A DNA stretch of 64,000 nucleotides from contig OZ010795.1 in the NCBI GenBank assembly GCA_963932465.1, positions 517,147,451 to 517,211,450 on the forward strand, given 5' to 3'. A model generated the notes under the pieces. That model was not told where the DNA came from, made no database searches, and was given only the letters and a program-made list of their open reading frames with translations. How positions within the stretch are numbered: position 1 is the stretch's first letter; each line of letters begins with the position of its first letter. Both the position numbers and the translations under genes were made by a program. The stretch is from Maratus speciosus. Its lineage: Eukaryota; Arthropoda; Arachnida; Araneae; Salticidae. Positions 1 through 10,114 of this stretch are shown piece by piece.

Positions 1-892
1 CAGCAAAATGACAAGATGTTTTCCATAAATTGCCTTTTTTAATTTTAATTATTTTTTATTTTTTATTGATGCTTTATTTCTTCTTGGAAAACCACCAATA
101 AGAGCATATTCCTAGAAAAATAGAAGTATCAAAATCTAAGTATTTCATCTAAATATACGCGTTGGAACTCATTAAATCCTTTGCTGAAAGTTAGTTAATA
201 AAAAATGACATTTTGTGGAAAATCCTCTATCATTCAGCAGTTTTTAAAGAGCAATTAAAAATCAGCTGGCTCTATCACCGATGTCTTTCTGAATTTGCAC
301 GATATTTGACTCCCCTTTTTTTTTATGAATTGCTCCATGGAGTTGACTATTAAATCATGAAAAAAATATATATATTTATTATCGTGCGAGCATGCGCAGA
401 TAAAAAATATTTCATACAACTGCTCATATTCCGTCAAATGTTTAATATCTTTATATTCCAATTGCACTATATTATTTCTACTATATTTTGTCGAATTTTC
501 TGAAACTGGCATTAAATTTGTTTGAAATCCCTGCATGATATAAGCAAAAAAAATGCAAGAATTTTTTGAACATTTAAAAAAAATCGCTATATCTCCATTA
601 GTATAATTGCTCTTCTTACACAAATAAATACACACATTGTCCAATATCCACATATTCGTAAGCTACAGCGACAGATCATTTCGTGCATTTTATTTTACAG
701 TGTGATATTAATATTTTTCGTCCTCCCCCCCCCCCCCCCCCTAATTGTTGTTCTTATCAAATCGCCGTTGATAAATATGAAGTCAAACATATTCTTCATA
801 ATTCTGAAGTTTCAGAAAAATCCGACAAATATATCTTTAAATATTCGACAAAATGTCTAAAATTGAAAGTGTCCGGTGGCTATACAGTGTAC
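1..892. repeat. Palindromic repeat R1, copy 1 (centre and right arm only)
   Basis: Bases 1-45 are the inverted complement of about 200-245, so the window opens inside the centre of a large palindrome and 205-892 is its right arm. The same arm recurs inverted at 26139-26842 and direct at 32190-32870. The right end reads TATACAGTGTACATT. Frames at 255-653 (minus) and 683-997 (plus) have counterparts in the other copies, with shared pieces such as YSRNNIVQLEYK and KYSTKCLKLKV. No known domain is seen and the copies carry different breaks, so I treat them as repeat sequence. The segment 155-210 is uninterrupted here, whereas the other copy holds two insertions there. Confidence 0.75.
725..741. 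repeat. Poly(C) tract
   Basis: A run of 17 C inside the right arm of R1. It encodes the proline run in the overlapping 683-997 frame, which is one reason not to trust that frame as a gene. Confidence 0.9.
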
Positions 893-927
893 ATTGCGGT
901 GAGAAGTGAGCATAAACCTTTCAAAGG

Positions 928-1125
928 CGGTGGTTCAATTTTGCACCACTTAATTTTAATCCCTAAATACCACATTGGAACCAGAATTTTGAGATGAAAT
1001 TTTTCCATTTTATTAAGTCCATGAAGCTTTTATTTAATTTCAAATAAATTTGTTTGTAAATTCTGGTGTCATTCAATCATTTCAACATTTTACGAATAGA
1101 AGTACTTTGCCCCTGAAAGGGTTAA
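928..1125 (+). repeat. Dispersed repeat R5, copy 1
   Basis: About 200 bp alignable in the same orientation with 6890-7115 and 30455-30636. Shared pieces include TTTTAATCCCTAAAT, TGTAAATTCTGGTGTCATT and TTTCAACATTTTACGAAT. It ends in CCCCTGAAAGGGTTAA, reminiscent of the TTAA-bounded ends of piggyBac-like MITEs, but I cannot find a matching inverted left end. Class undetermined. Confidence 0.6.
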
Positions 1126-2879
1126 AGTGAGTTTGTGTAGTTATCCAATTTCCCATCATCTGTGATACTTAGCATTAAAAAATGTATCATATGAAGCTTT
1201 ATCAAAATATAAAATTAACTATGGTGGAAACCTATTCTGAAGAAGTGAGCGAAAATGCGTTCTTGCGAAGTGATTTTAAATTACACAGTTAAGCAATTTT
1301 CCACCAGAGGTGCTACTGAAAAGGAAGATGTCCATAGGAACATTCTCCGAAAAATGTAAAAAAAAACATAGAATATTGTTATGAGGATAGATATATTTAT
1401 AAAAAAAAAATTCGGCGGAAACTCGATAGAGTGTCCGTAAAAAAATAATGATAATTCTGTTATTTGGCGATTTATCACCGGTTAGCAAAGGAATAAAATT
1501 TCAAGGAATACTTTTTTTTATGTCAAATGCTCTTTAAGGTAAAAATATTTCACATAGAACTTGTTTAAATAAATTTAATTTAAATAACTTTAGTTTTGTC
1601 AGTTTTAGTTTGTTTTAACTCTAATTTTGTCATACAAAATATATATAATGAAAGTTAACTATAAAATTTTATGAATTAAACCAAAATTTAAATTAATTAA
1701 AATTGTTTCAATCTCAAAACTAAGCCTAATTAAGCACTGTCGATTCAATTTTGTTGTTATGAAAACAAAGACTTCTCCGATATTGAAATAGAAAACTGCA
1801 GCATTCTCCATCTGGCTTTTATTTTGGAATACACCTAAATATAGGAAAATATATTTTTCAATATGAAAAATTTTTTTGTACATGAAATTATTTTTACAGT
1901 GATGAACTTAAATAACTGCAGCAACAAGCAATAAAATATGCAATACAAAAAAATATATGTATTAAATTCTCTCATTCTTTAATGCTACAACAGCCGACTA
2001 TTTTACTCAAGTTTTTAAAAAAGTGTTTCGCACCAGAATTTTTATTTAAAACTATTTAACTTATTTAATTAGCCTATTTTTCGGCTGCGTGCATTTACCA
2101 TATCTTATGAAGAAATTTCTGATTCGAATCGACTATTATTAGTTTGGCAGGGGTCAAAACCCCTAATGACGGTTCTAGTGTTAAGTTTAAATACATTAAA
2201 TATTGTTTACACGCATTCTCAAAATCAATTAGCAATTTTCAGATGCTTTAAAATCGTTTGTTTTTGGCGAGGAAAGGTGCTGCTTGCCAAATCGCGTGAC
2301 GCTTTCGTCTTTTCGCGCCAAATAAAGTATTTTATTTTTTTTACAGTCTTTCTACTGTAATTCCGCCGCTAAATTTGACTGATCCTTTATAACATACATA
2401 AGTAGTTTCATTGGGTTTTTTTTTTTTTTTTTCAAAATATTCTGAGTATGCCCGGTAAGGAGGCCTTCCTTGTGAGACAGAAAACCTGATACATAAAAGT
2501 TTTTACGTAAAATTTGACTACGGCGAAAGCTTATTCTGAAAATCTGAGAGAATGCGAAGTTTTGCAATTTTCTGCCAAGAGCGCTACTATCATGAAAGAC
2601 CTTGCGATACAATCTTGAGAATTTTTTAAATAAAAGTATAGGAATTTGATCATGTTAGAAGTTTATTATGAAGAACTGAGCGAAATTTGTTTTGGGGAAG
2701 AAAGTTTAATTTGTGTAGTTATGCAATTTGTTACTGGAGCACTTATTGTGATTTTTTAAAGAAATTTGCACTAATAAAGAGAGCAAAAGTTGAAAATAGA
2801 AGTTATATTCATGTATTCCAAACCTGTTTAGTTTCCTTTCAGTTTTTGCTTCCGTCAAATATAAAAAAATCTCTATAAA
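1126..2879. other. AT-rich sequence with a loosely repeated motif
   Basis: No gene is recognised. A degenerate motif, roughly a GAA-rich stretch followed by TTGTGTAGTTATGCAATTT and then an (A/G)CCA-AGGCGCTA-like string, appears near 1200-1320, 2515-2590 and 2660-2745. This suggests an eroded repeat of about 100 bp. Short frames near 1276-1488 and 1659-1883 look like chance openings in low-complexity DNA. Confidence 0.4.
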
Positions 2880-3260
2880 TAAATTACTCTAATTATTTTC
2901 GCAGATTGTGTGTAAAGATATTGCCTTAGTTATCTTTAAAATTGCCCATTCCCATGCTGCCATTCTACTTTTAAGGTTAATAAATTTTCTCTCAAAACAC
3001 TCACATTCCATTCATTTCATCTAAGATTCAGTTCTGCATTTACCTTTCGATTAGCTGTACGTGTTGTAACCTGACTATGAAAGATTCATTGATTGAAACT
3101 GCATTTTTTTTCCTGGTATTTATTGCAATGTTTTATAGTGGTTTGCACTTTATAAAGAGGATGAAAGCTGTTTTGCACTTTATAAATGAGAACAACATTT
3201 ATACTTATGTGTACCAAGCCAGCTTGGATTATCCTGAATTTTTTCTTCCAATAATGTAAA
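2880..3260 (+). repeat. Detached unit of the ~450-bp tandem family T1
   Basis: Resembles units of the array at 10115-11935. Shared stretches include TTGCCCATTCCCATGCTGCC, a CTCACATTCCATTC string, and a 3' part with a TTTTATAAAG-GAG-like string after GATTCA-TTGAAAC. A second detached unit is at 5930-6297. It is more diverged than the main array. Confidence 0.5.
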
Positions 3261-3424
3261 AGATCGTTATAAGCAATGTATCTTGGTAAGTATAATTTTG
3301 AATCTGAAAAGTGCGGTGTGTTTTTAAATGGATATCAGGGTTTTCACATTTGTTAGTATTTATTACATAAAACTTAAAATTATAATTAAACATAAAATGA
3401 AAGAACAACTCAAACAGTCTTACC

Positions 3425-3520
3425 TACAAGCTTACAAGTGTTCAGTGTGAACACCTTTCGTCACACGTCACACATCAAGTCGATAGCTCAGCTCTTCCCA
3501 AACGTTAATTAGCAAAGAAG
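3425..3520 (-). pseudogene. Mariner-like transposase tail, inverted second copy
   Basis: The minus strand encodes NVWEELSYRLDV, a stop, then RVTKGVHTEH in frame. It is the same C-terminal segment as the plus-strand remnant, with an in-frame stop and several substitutions. It forms the left arm of the inverted structure. Both copies share VWEEL-YRL, so they derive from one transposase family. Confidence 0.65.
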
Positions 3521-3529
3521 CTCTGTTCA

Positions 3530-3742
3530 GACGCTCACCCGATCTGACGCCACATGATTTTAACCTGTGGAGGGTCATAAAGGATCGTGTGTATGTTCCT
3601 CCACTGCCAGCTGACCATTGCATCTGTTGTAATAATGACCCCACAAACACTGATCAACGTTTGGGAAGAACTGAGCTATCGACTTCCATGTGTGCCGTGT
3701 GACGAAAGGTGCTCACATTGAACACATGCAAGTTTGTAAGTA
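3530..3742 (+). pseudogene. Mariner-like transposase, C-terminal remnant (plus strand)
   Basis: Reading from 3532 gives SPDLTPHDFNLW, then KDRVYVPPLP. This matches the well-known region around the third catalytic Asp of mariner-like DDE/D transposases (PDLTP-DF-LW). A later piece reads NVWEELSYRL from about 3656, then after a frameshift VCRVTKGAHIEHM, the usual C-terminal tail. Part of the protein between the two pieces is lost or scrambled and at least one frameshift is present, so it cannot encode an enzyme. The motif matches are from memory of the family. Confidence 0.7.
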
Positions 3743-3793
3743 AAACTGTTTGAGTTGCTCTTTCATTTTAGGTATTAATTATAATTTTAAGTC

Positions 3794-4262
3794 TTAGAAG
3801 ACAATTTTAGAAGACACATTTAGAAACAAACCGTATTTCACTTAGACAACAAATTAACACCTTGTAATGGTGTAGTAATTTTAATTTATACAAGGTGTAA
3901 ATTAAAAGTTTAAAACCAGTAAAAATAGGTTTATTCAACTGTTTATATGTTTCGACTCTATATGAGTCATTTTCAAAACGAATAAATAAAAATGTTCTAA
4001 AATTGCACCGCCTATGAAACGCCATCATTCGTATATCAATAAAAAAACATCCAAATAATTTTCAATGAAAGTAAGATAATTTTTCCCTCCAGTCTATCCA
4101 TCCATTATAAGAGAAAACATAGAGATTGTAATACGCAAAAGTTCAATATGTAACGATGCAGTATCATTTAACTTACCAAAATTATAGCTCAAGGTACACA
4201 ATAGTTACGAAAATAAAAATAAACATCTAAGTAAAATAAAAACAAGAAAGAAAAATCATGCG
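3794..4262. other. AT-rich sequence, nothing recognised
   Basis: No repeat partner within the window, no known coding motif and no RNA fold that I can support. Confidence 0.5.
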
Positions 4263-4471
4263 TTAAACCCTTAAGGGGCAAGCAAAAATGTCTCTAAATA
4301 TTGAATTCCCACCGGAAAAATCGAAAAAATTTATTTTTAAATAAGGAAAAGCAATTTTTCAACGATTTTCTTCCAAAGTTAAAAATATAAAATTTAGTTA
4401 AAATTTTCTGGTGAGAATCTTGTTTTAATAAGGTGGGATATATTTTATCCCACCACCCCTCAAGGGGTTAA
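4263..4471. mobile_element. piggyBac-like MITE, TTAA-bounded (209 bp)
   Basis: TTAA flanks both ends (4263-4266 and 4468-4471). The ends are imperfect inverted repeats: left TTAAACCCTTAAGGGGC, right CCCCTCAAGGGGTTAA. A TTAA duplication with CCC-starting TIRs is the hallmark of piggyBac-type insertion. It is non-autonomous and has no reading frame. Confidence 0.7.
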
Positions 4472-4609
4472 GCATAGATTATGAAACAATTTCCAACACT
4501 TAATGAAATCTTTAAAAAAAAACTTCGTTATTTAGGAAGATAAGGTAAATAAGATAATTAAGTAAACATTTTAGAAAACAAATAAAACATTTGAAAATCT
4601 GATTTCAGC

Positions 4610-5745
4610 AGGTACCATCCATAGCCAAATATGCATTCCACTTCTTTTGAACAGCCCTGTATTTGATCTGTAGGCTGATATATATACTATATAATGGGAA
4701 AGTTCAGTTTAAAAAGAAAACGCATAACAGGTTATAATTTCTCTTTCAGCAAATTATACTAATAGATGGAAACCTACGCGAATATTTTTGTTCAGGACTG
4801 TACTTTACCTGGAACTTTTATTACGCACCACTATTTAGTTAAATTTTAATTCAAACTAAATCACTCTTAAAACTACTGCAATCACATTTCCAAAATTTAT
4901 CATCTATAGACGGCCATGTATCCTATTCTTTGCTTGGCCCTGTATATCATTTTATCCATACACTCTACAAACATTTCTTAGTAAACTAAATGCAGTTTAG
5001 CATAAAAATGCATAATACATTTAAAAAACCACCTTTCAGCAATTTACACTCACACACAGTAACCTTTACGAATTACTTTTGTGTAGCCTTGTATATCAAA
5101 TATAGCATTTACACACCATATAGTATGCATAAATATAGTGAAACTTAAAAGCGCATATCATAATTAAAAATGAATTTCCTGCCATCACCGCTAATATACA
5201 GTACTTCGAATAGAATATACTTGTCTGAAATCTTTTGTGTGTCCGTGTAAATACTATGCACTTCGTATTATACATGAAATAACTTACAGTAAGCCTCACC
5301 GACGTATATCAATTTCATTATACGTGAAATTGTATAATTAAAATTAACCGCAAACAATTCCCACCTATACCATTATTCTTTTGTGTGGCTCTGTAAATGA
5401 ATAGTAACTATTCGTTGCACCGCATAGCCTACAAAATGCATATTTTAGTGCACTTCGTAAATGCATATCAATTTTATTATGTTTGAAAGGGTGCAACATC
5501 CTTAAAATTCATTTGAATCGATTTTCTCCCATTGGCCCCATGTAACGGAATACTTTTGAATGCCCCTGTAAATAAACTAAACATGCTAGAAACTTCATTT
5601 AAAATAGAGTTTGTGCTAGGCTAAACGTCAATAACATCCAAAAATTTCAGGGCAATCCGAGTATATTTATGAGAGTTAGAGCGGGAACAGACGGACAGGC
5701 AAACCGAAGTCAATAACACTTTTCAACTTTGTTGGAAAGTGTTAA
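4610..5745 (+). repeat. Minisatellite element with ~145-bp degenerate units and terminal hairpin
   Basis: A phrase like CCTGTAAAT or CCTGTATAT recurs near 4656, 4793, 4936, 5082, 5239, 5384 and 5560, spacing about 137-176 bp. The last units resemble those of the GGTGCG family at 27.9 and 34.8 kb (for example TTTTAGTGCACTTCGTAA and AATGTAACGGAA). It then runs through AGACGGACAGGC to a hairpin, AACACTTTTCAAC / GTTGGAAAGTGTT, near 5709-5738. The layout of minisatellite, short CAGA/CGGA tract and terminal hairpin matches the Helentron-like families elsewhere in the window. Confidence 0.6.
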
Positions 5746-5929
5746 AAGAGCGTGCTAATATGAAAGAGTACACGAAAATTTGAATGATGACGTTTGGTAG
5801 ACATTACAATTTTAAAATATTTTTTATTTATTTGTTTTGAACATGATTCGGGTAAAGTCGAAATATGTAAACATTCGAATAAACCTATTTTTACTGTTTT
5901 TAAAGTTGTATTTTACGCCTTTTAGCAAT
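5746..5929. other. AT-rich spacer
   Basis: Between the minisatellite element and the T1 unit; nothing recognised. Confidence 0.4.
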
Positions 5930-6297
5930 TAAAATTAGTATATTTCACGTAGATATTTATTTAATTCAATGTTAATTACTTTTGTTGAATAAACATCTGC
6001 TGGAAACGTATTATATTTTTTAATTCTAATTTTCCCCCCAGCTTGTTTGTAATCATATCTCCTTAGCTAGTTATATTCTTAATTGCCCGTTCTGACGCTG
6101 TCATTCTACTTAATGGTTCATAAAGTGCCTCCCAGGTTCACTTCTTAAAAATGCGATGTTTTTTCTGACATTTGTGCACTGACATATTGTGATGTTTTTT
6201 CTGACATTTATGACATCATGCGATTTTTTAAAGAGGTTTGTACTTTATAAAGGAGTACACGATTCAGTTGAAACCATTCTTAATATATTATACGTAT
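5930..6297 (+). repeat. T1 tandem unit upstream of insertion E4
   Basis: Aligns with the units at 10200 onward (for example AGATATTTATTTAATTCAATG, given in two parts: AGATATTTATTT and AATTCAATG). It continues to ATTATACGTA, where E4 begins. The unit resumes at 10115, so E4 interrupts the T1 array. Confidence 0.7.
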
Positions 6298-6889
6298 GGT
6301 TAGTTGGGGTAACTGGACCCACGAGGTAACAGGGCCATAGGCTGTTTTATAAAAAACTGTTGATGTTTTTTAAGTTTTAGCTTTTGTGAGCAAGGCACCT
6401 TAATCTCCACTTCCTAAAACAACGCGTGTCAACTCAATCATATCTCTCACTTTGCTGTGATAGGTTGTCAAAAATTTACGTTTCTTTTTTTTAAACAACG
6501 CCAATATGGTTGAACTTCCTCGGCTTTTTATTAAAATACTGTGAGTACCTTTATTGAACAATCTTTTTTTTTTAAGATTAGGCATATAACTACATTAATA
6601 TTATTAGGTATCTATACATATTTATTTCATGTTTCAAATGTAAGCCGGATGTCCCAGTTACCCCATAATTTTTTCAAGAATGAGGTAACTGGGACGTGTA
6701 TCCGGGGTAACTGGGCCATTCTGCATCAAGTTACCCCAATAGTTATAAATAATTTTTTTGAGTTTCTCTTACTACAGGAAATAAATTTCTCCATTGTTTT
6801 TTGCTCACAATAAAGAAAATTATAGAATACCTTATTGAAATTACGTAATAAAATTTTAAAAAACCATATTGGGTGGTATCAAACCAAAT

Positions 6890-7115
6890 TTCATGACTCC
6901 TTGAGAGGCAGTGATGCCCTCACATAATTTTAATCCCTAATTGCCACATTGGCACCTGAATTTTATACTGAAACTTTCAACTTTATTAAGTACGCGAAAA
7001 TATACTTTCACTTGTTTACAAATAGATTATCTTGTAAATACTGGTGTCATTAAATTATTTCAACATTTTACGAATGCAAGTATCTTGCCCCTGAAAGCGA
7101 GATAGCCAAACCTTG
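6890..7115 (+). repeat. Dispersed repeat R5, copy 2
   Basis: Matches 928-1125 and 30455-30636 in the same orientation, including AATTTTAATCCCTAATTGCC and ACTGGTGTCATTAAATTA, and ends near TTGCCCCTGAAAG. It lies within E4. Confidence 0.6.
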
Positions 7116-7132
7116 AAATTATACGATACACA

Positions 7133-7297
7133 AGGGTCGCATTCTATAGGGAAACTTTTATTGTTCCTACCACTATTTTGAAAATAATATTTTCATCGCA
7201 CCTTTCTTTAGAATATGTTAAATAAAAGGGTGGTGAAGGTAACTCATTAAGGGTTCTGGTAGGAACAATAAGATTTTCCCTATATAATGCGACCCCT
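7133..7297. mobile_element. Small MITE with GGGTCGCATT ends (165 bp)
   Basis: The left AGGGTCGCATTCTATAGGGA and the complement of the right end, AGGGGTCGCATTATATAGGG, form inverted repeats extending about 40 bp, up to TTGTTCCTACCA. The flanks share GATACA on both sides, possibly part of an 8-bp duplication. There is no coding capacity. It sits inside E4. Confidence 0.7.
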
Positions 7298-7621
7298 GGA
7301 TACAGATAAAGTACTTAAGTACATACGTAGCCGTTTATTCATAGATTTACCTTGCTATTTTCCCCCTTAAAATACCCATGTGACCTTTATACTTATTACC
7401 TATATTAAAGTACATAAGTACTTACTTAATTTTTATGTGTTTGGTATAAATAAATACAATATTTTCACTTTTAGTGCTTTTAGGTAGCTTTCATTACAAA
7501 AAGCTACCTATTGCAGCCGTCCGGAGGAAAGCGATTTCAAAAAATTTTGGTATATTTTCATCGATCATGACCCCCAGACACCGAAACCACCCTCAGTTCA
7601 AAATTGATATATATAATATAT

Positions 7622-8030
7622 ATGCGTGGATTTTTGTAAAATACTGAAATATTAATCGGTATGGTGTTTATTATTTATATTTTATATCCTATAAATATTT
7701 AAATACGTTTTATTGATTCTTCCATTTCATAACATTTGTTTCTATTCTGCTTTCATTTTTAATCAATTCACTTGATTTTTTGGTTGTTTGGGCACAGGGG
7801 AAAATAACTTTTAGCTTTAGCTTATTTTTCCCACAGAAAACAACCATTTTGCTTATATCATTGAATTCTGTGCCCTTGATAACGTAATTCAATGTATAAG
7901 CTTTTCAATTTTTGTCGGTTTCCACTTTTTTCTTTTTCTTCCATAATAATTCTTATATTATTTTTTTTTTAATACTTACAGCTTTAATTCATAATAATTG
8001 ACAGTGGATGGTTATGTTTAATTAATGGTT
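7622..8030 (-). mobile_element. ~410-bp element lodged in the (TA)n of the Helentron-like copy, copy 1
   Basis: It is flanked on both sides by TA runs, and the second Helentron-like copy has a plain (TA)n at the matching place (58222-58249), so this is an insertion. An inverted copy lies at 23511-23940, again beside a TA run. On the minus strand it has a frame including NDISKMVVF and KLKLKVIFPCAQTT. The other copy encodes the same peptide until a 1-bp insertion shifts it. The DNA is about 97 percent alike over roughly 110 bp there, so the peptide match reflects recency, not selection. The protein is not recognised. Confidence 0.65.
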
Positions 8031-8055
8031 ATATATATATATATATATATATATC
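8031..8055. repeat. (TA)n microsatellite
   Basis: A pure TA run inside the Helentron-like element, at the junction with the ~410-bp insertion. Confidence 0.9.
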
Positions 8056-10114
8056 TGACTTTTGTCATACTGTAACTCTCGAATTTATGAACCGATTTGG
8101 ATTTAATTCGGTATGTACATAGTACATACCAATGTCTCGACCGAGTTCGTTGGGCAGCTTCATCCGCCATTTTTTTTCAAAATAGCAGCCATTTAAAATT
8201 TTTTTTAAAAATTTAAATTTGAAATGTGGTACCAAAAAATTGAAAGTGGAAAAATATTTTTTCTTATGTATTTGACCTTTAAACAAAGATTCGGGAGCAG
8301 TTTTTGTTTCGTCTATATCTTAAAAAATGGCTGAGTTATAGCATTTTGAATTTCTAGCGTGGCTGACATTTTGAAATGTACTGAATTTTGTTACGCGATA
8401 AAAGGCGTATTTATGAACCGATTTGGATGTAGCTTCGTTTGTGCATAGTACATACCAATGTCTCGACCGAGTTCGTTGGCCAGCTTCATCCGCCATCTTG
8501 TTTAAAAATGGCAGCCATTTAAATTTTTAAGAAAAATTTAAATTTTTAAGAAAAATTTAAATTTGAAATGTGGTACCAAAAAAATTGAAAATTTAAAAAA
8601 TATTTTTTTTTTATGTAATTGACCTTGATACAAAGATTCGGGAGCAGTTTTTGTTTCGTCTATATCTTAAAAAATGGCTGAGTTATAGCATTTTGAATTT
8701 CTAGCGTGGCTGACATTTTGAAACGTCCTGATATTTGTCACGTGATAACAGGCGTATTTATGAACCGATTTGGATGTACCTTGGTGTGTACATAGTACAT
8801 ACAAATATCTCGAACGAGTTCGTTGGCCAGCTTCATCCGCCATGTTGTTTCAAAATGGCGGCCATTTAAAAAAATTTAAAAAATTTAAAATTTAAAATGA
8901 GATACCAAAAAATTAGAAAATGAAAAACATTTTTTTTGTATGTGTTTGACCATAATGCAAAGATTCCGGTACAGTTTTTGTTTCGTCTATATCTAAAAAA
9001 ATGGCTGAGTTATAGCATTTTGAATTTCTATTGTGGCTGACATTTTAAAACGACCTGATATTTGTCACGCGATAACAGGCGTATTTATGAACCGATTTGG
9101 ATGTTACTTGGTCTGCACATAGTACATACCAATGTCTCGATCGAGTTCTTTGGCCAGCTTCATTCGCCATCTTGTTTCAAAAGGGTTGACATTTAAAAAA
9201 AATTAAATTTAAAATTTAAAATAAGGTATTAAAAAATTGGAAAATGAAAAAGATTTTTTCATGTGTTTGGCCTTGATACAAAGATTCCGGAGCAGATTTT
9301 GTTTCTGAAAATTTGTTCTTTTGTTTATATCTTAAAACAGGTTAAATTATAGCACTTTGAATTTCTAGTATGGCTAACATTTTGAAACGATCTTGTATTT
9401 GTCACGCGGTAACACACGTATTCGCCTATTTCCATGTAAGAAGGCATGTGGATAGTATACATCAACATCTCAGCCAAATATAAGTTACTTTAAATAAAAG
9501 CAGCTTGGATAAAGATGACTAATTTCGCGAAATTCTCATTCCTAATGATTTAGTATTGATAAAAATTAGTATCGAATCGCCTATATACGGTTTCCACTAA
9601 ATTGAGCTTCGTGTGTTTGAATAATATAAGTTGGCTTTTTTAAAATAAGGAATTTGAAAGCTACCTCTTCCTCCCGGCACTGGCCGGAAGGACTTTTTTT
9701 AGACACACTGGCAACAAAGGTTTCCCTGACAACGCTCTTTAGCTGATATATAATTTACATGATCTGCCTGTTTAAATTTTTTTAAAGTTGCTTACACTTT
9801 TTCAAACAGGACCTGATATCCCATATGAAAAAAAAAATAAACATAGATGTGGAACATAGATCCTCCTGGTCCACTTACCCCATTTTTATGGGGCAACTGG
9901 ACCCATGAGGAAAGAAAGATGAAATACGCATATTTTTATATTTTTAAATATTAAAACGTAATTTTGAGCATTTTTGTCTGATAGAGGGAACGTAACTGAA
10001 CACATTTACAGAAGTTCAGACTTTAATTCAAATGAACATTAGCTTTTTGAAGCTGAATTGGCAGAAGCTCCAGAGTCACATTGTAAAATCATGGCCCAGT
10101 TGCCCCAACTAACC

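Larger units (their letters stand above)
3370..3793. mobile_element. Inverted remnant of a mariner-like transposon
   Basis: Arms of about 140 bp (3370-3515 and 3653-3793) are inverted copies of each other and enclose about 137 bp. Each arm carries the 3' end of a mariner-like transposase frame, one on each strand, and the centre holds an upstream piece of the same frame. The arrangement is best read as a fusion of two fragments in opposite orientation, or a deletion plus inversion derivative. TIRs typical of an intact mariner are not evident. Confidence 0.65.
7480..9700 (+). mobile_element. Helentron-like non-autonomous element, copy 1
   Basis: One end is a hairpin with a perfect 10-bp stem (AGGTAGCTTT, loop CATTACAA, AAAGCTACCT). 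The same AAAGCTACCT recurs near the far end at about 9656-9667, followed by a GC hairpin near CCGGCACTGGCCGG. In between lie a conserved head, a (TA)n tract, and at least four ~330-bp units marked by GAACCGATTTGGA at 8089, 8415, 8762 and 9089. This hairpin, inverted subterminal repeat and minisatellite plan is typical of Helentron/HINE (DINE-1-type) elements. A second copy lies inverted at 56205-58377. No Rep/helicase is encoded. Confidence 0.75.
6298..10114. mobile_element. TIR element E4 (GGTTAGTTGGGG ends) with nested insertions
   Basis: The left end GGTTAGTTGGGGTAACTGG and the right end, which complements GGTTAGTTGGGGCAACTGGG, form a near-perfect TIR of about 20 bp. Left flank TTATACGTA and right flank TTATAAGGTA look like a decayed 8-9 bp target duplication. 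The next tandem unit shows the uninterrupted site TTATACGTAAAGATAAATC near 10590. Internal GGGTAACTGGGCC-like motifs repeat subterminally (6300-6730 and 9870-9910). The interior is mostly other elements: a MITE (7133-7297) and a Helentron-like element (7480-9700). No transposase is seen. An 8-bp duplication would suit hAT-like or similar elements, but the family is not settled. Confidence 0.75.

Noticed and set aside
255..997. Reading frames of 132 and 104 codons near the window start.
   Set aside because: They lie in repeat R1, recur in other copies with different breaks, include a proline run from a poly(C) tract, and show no known domain.
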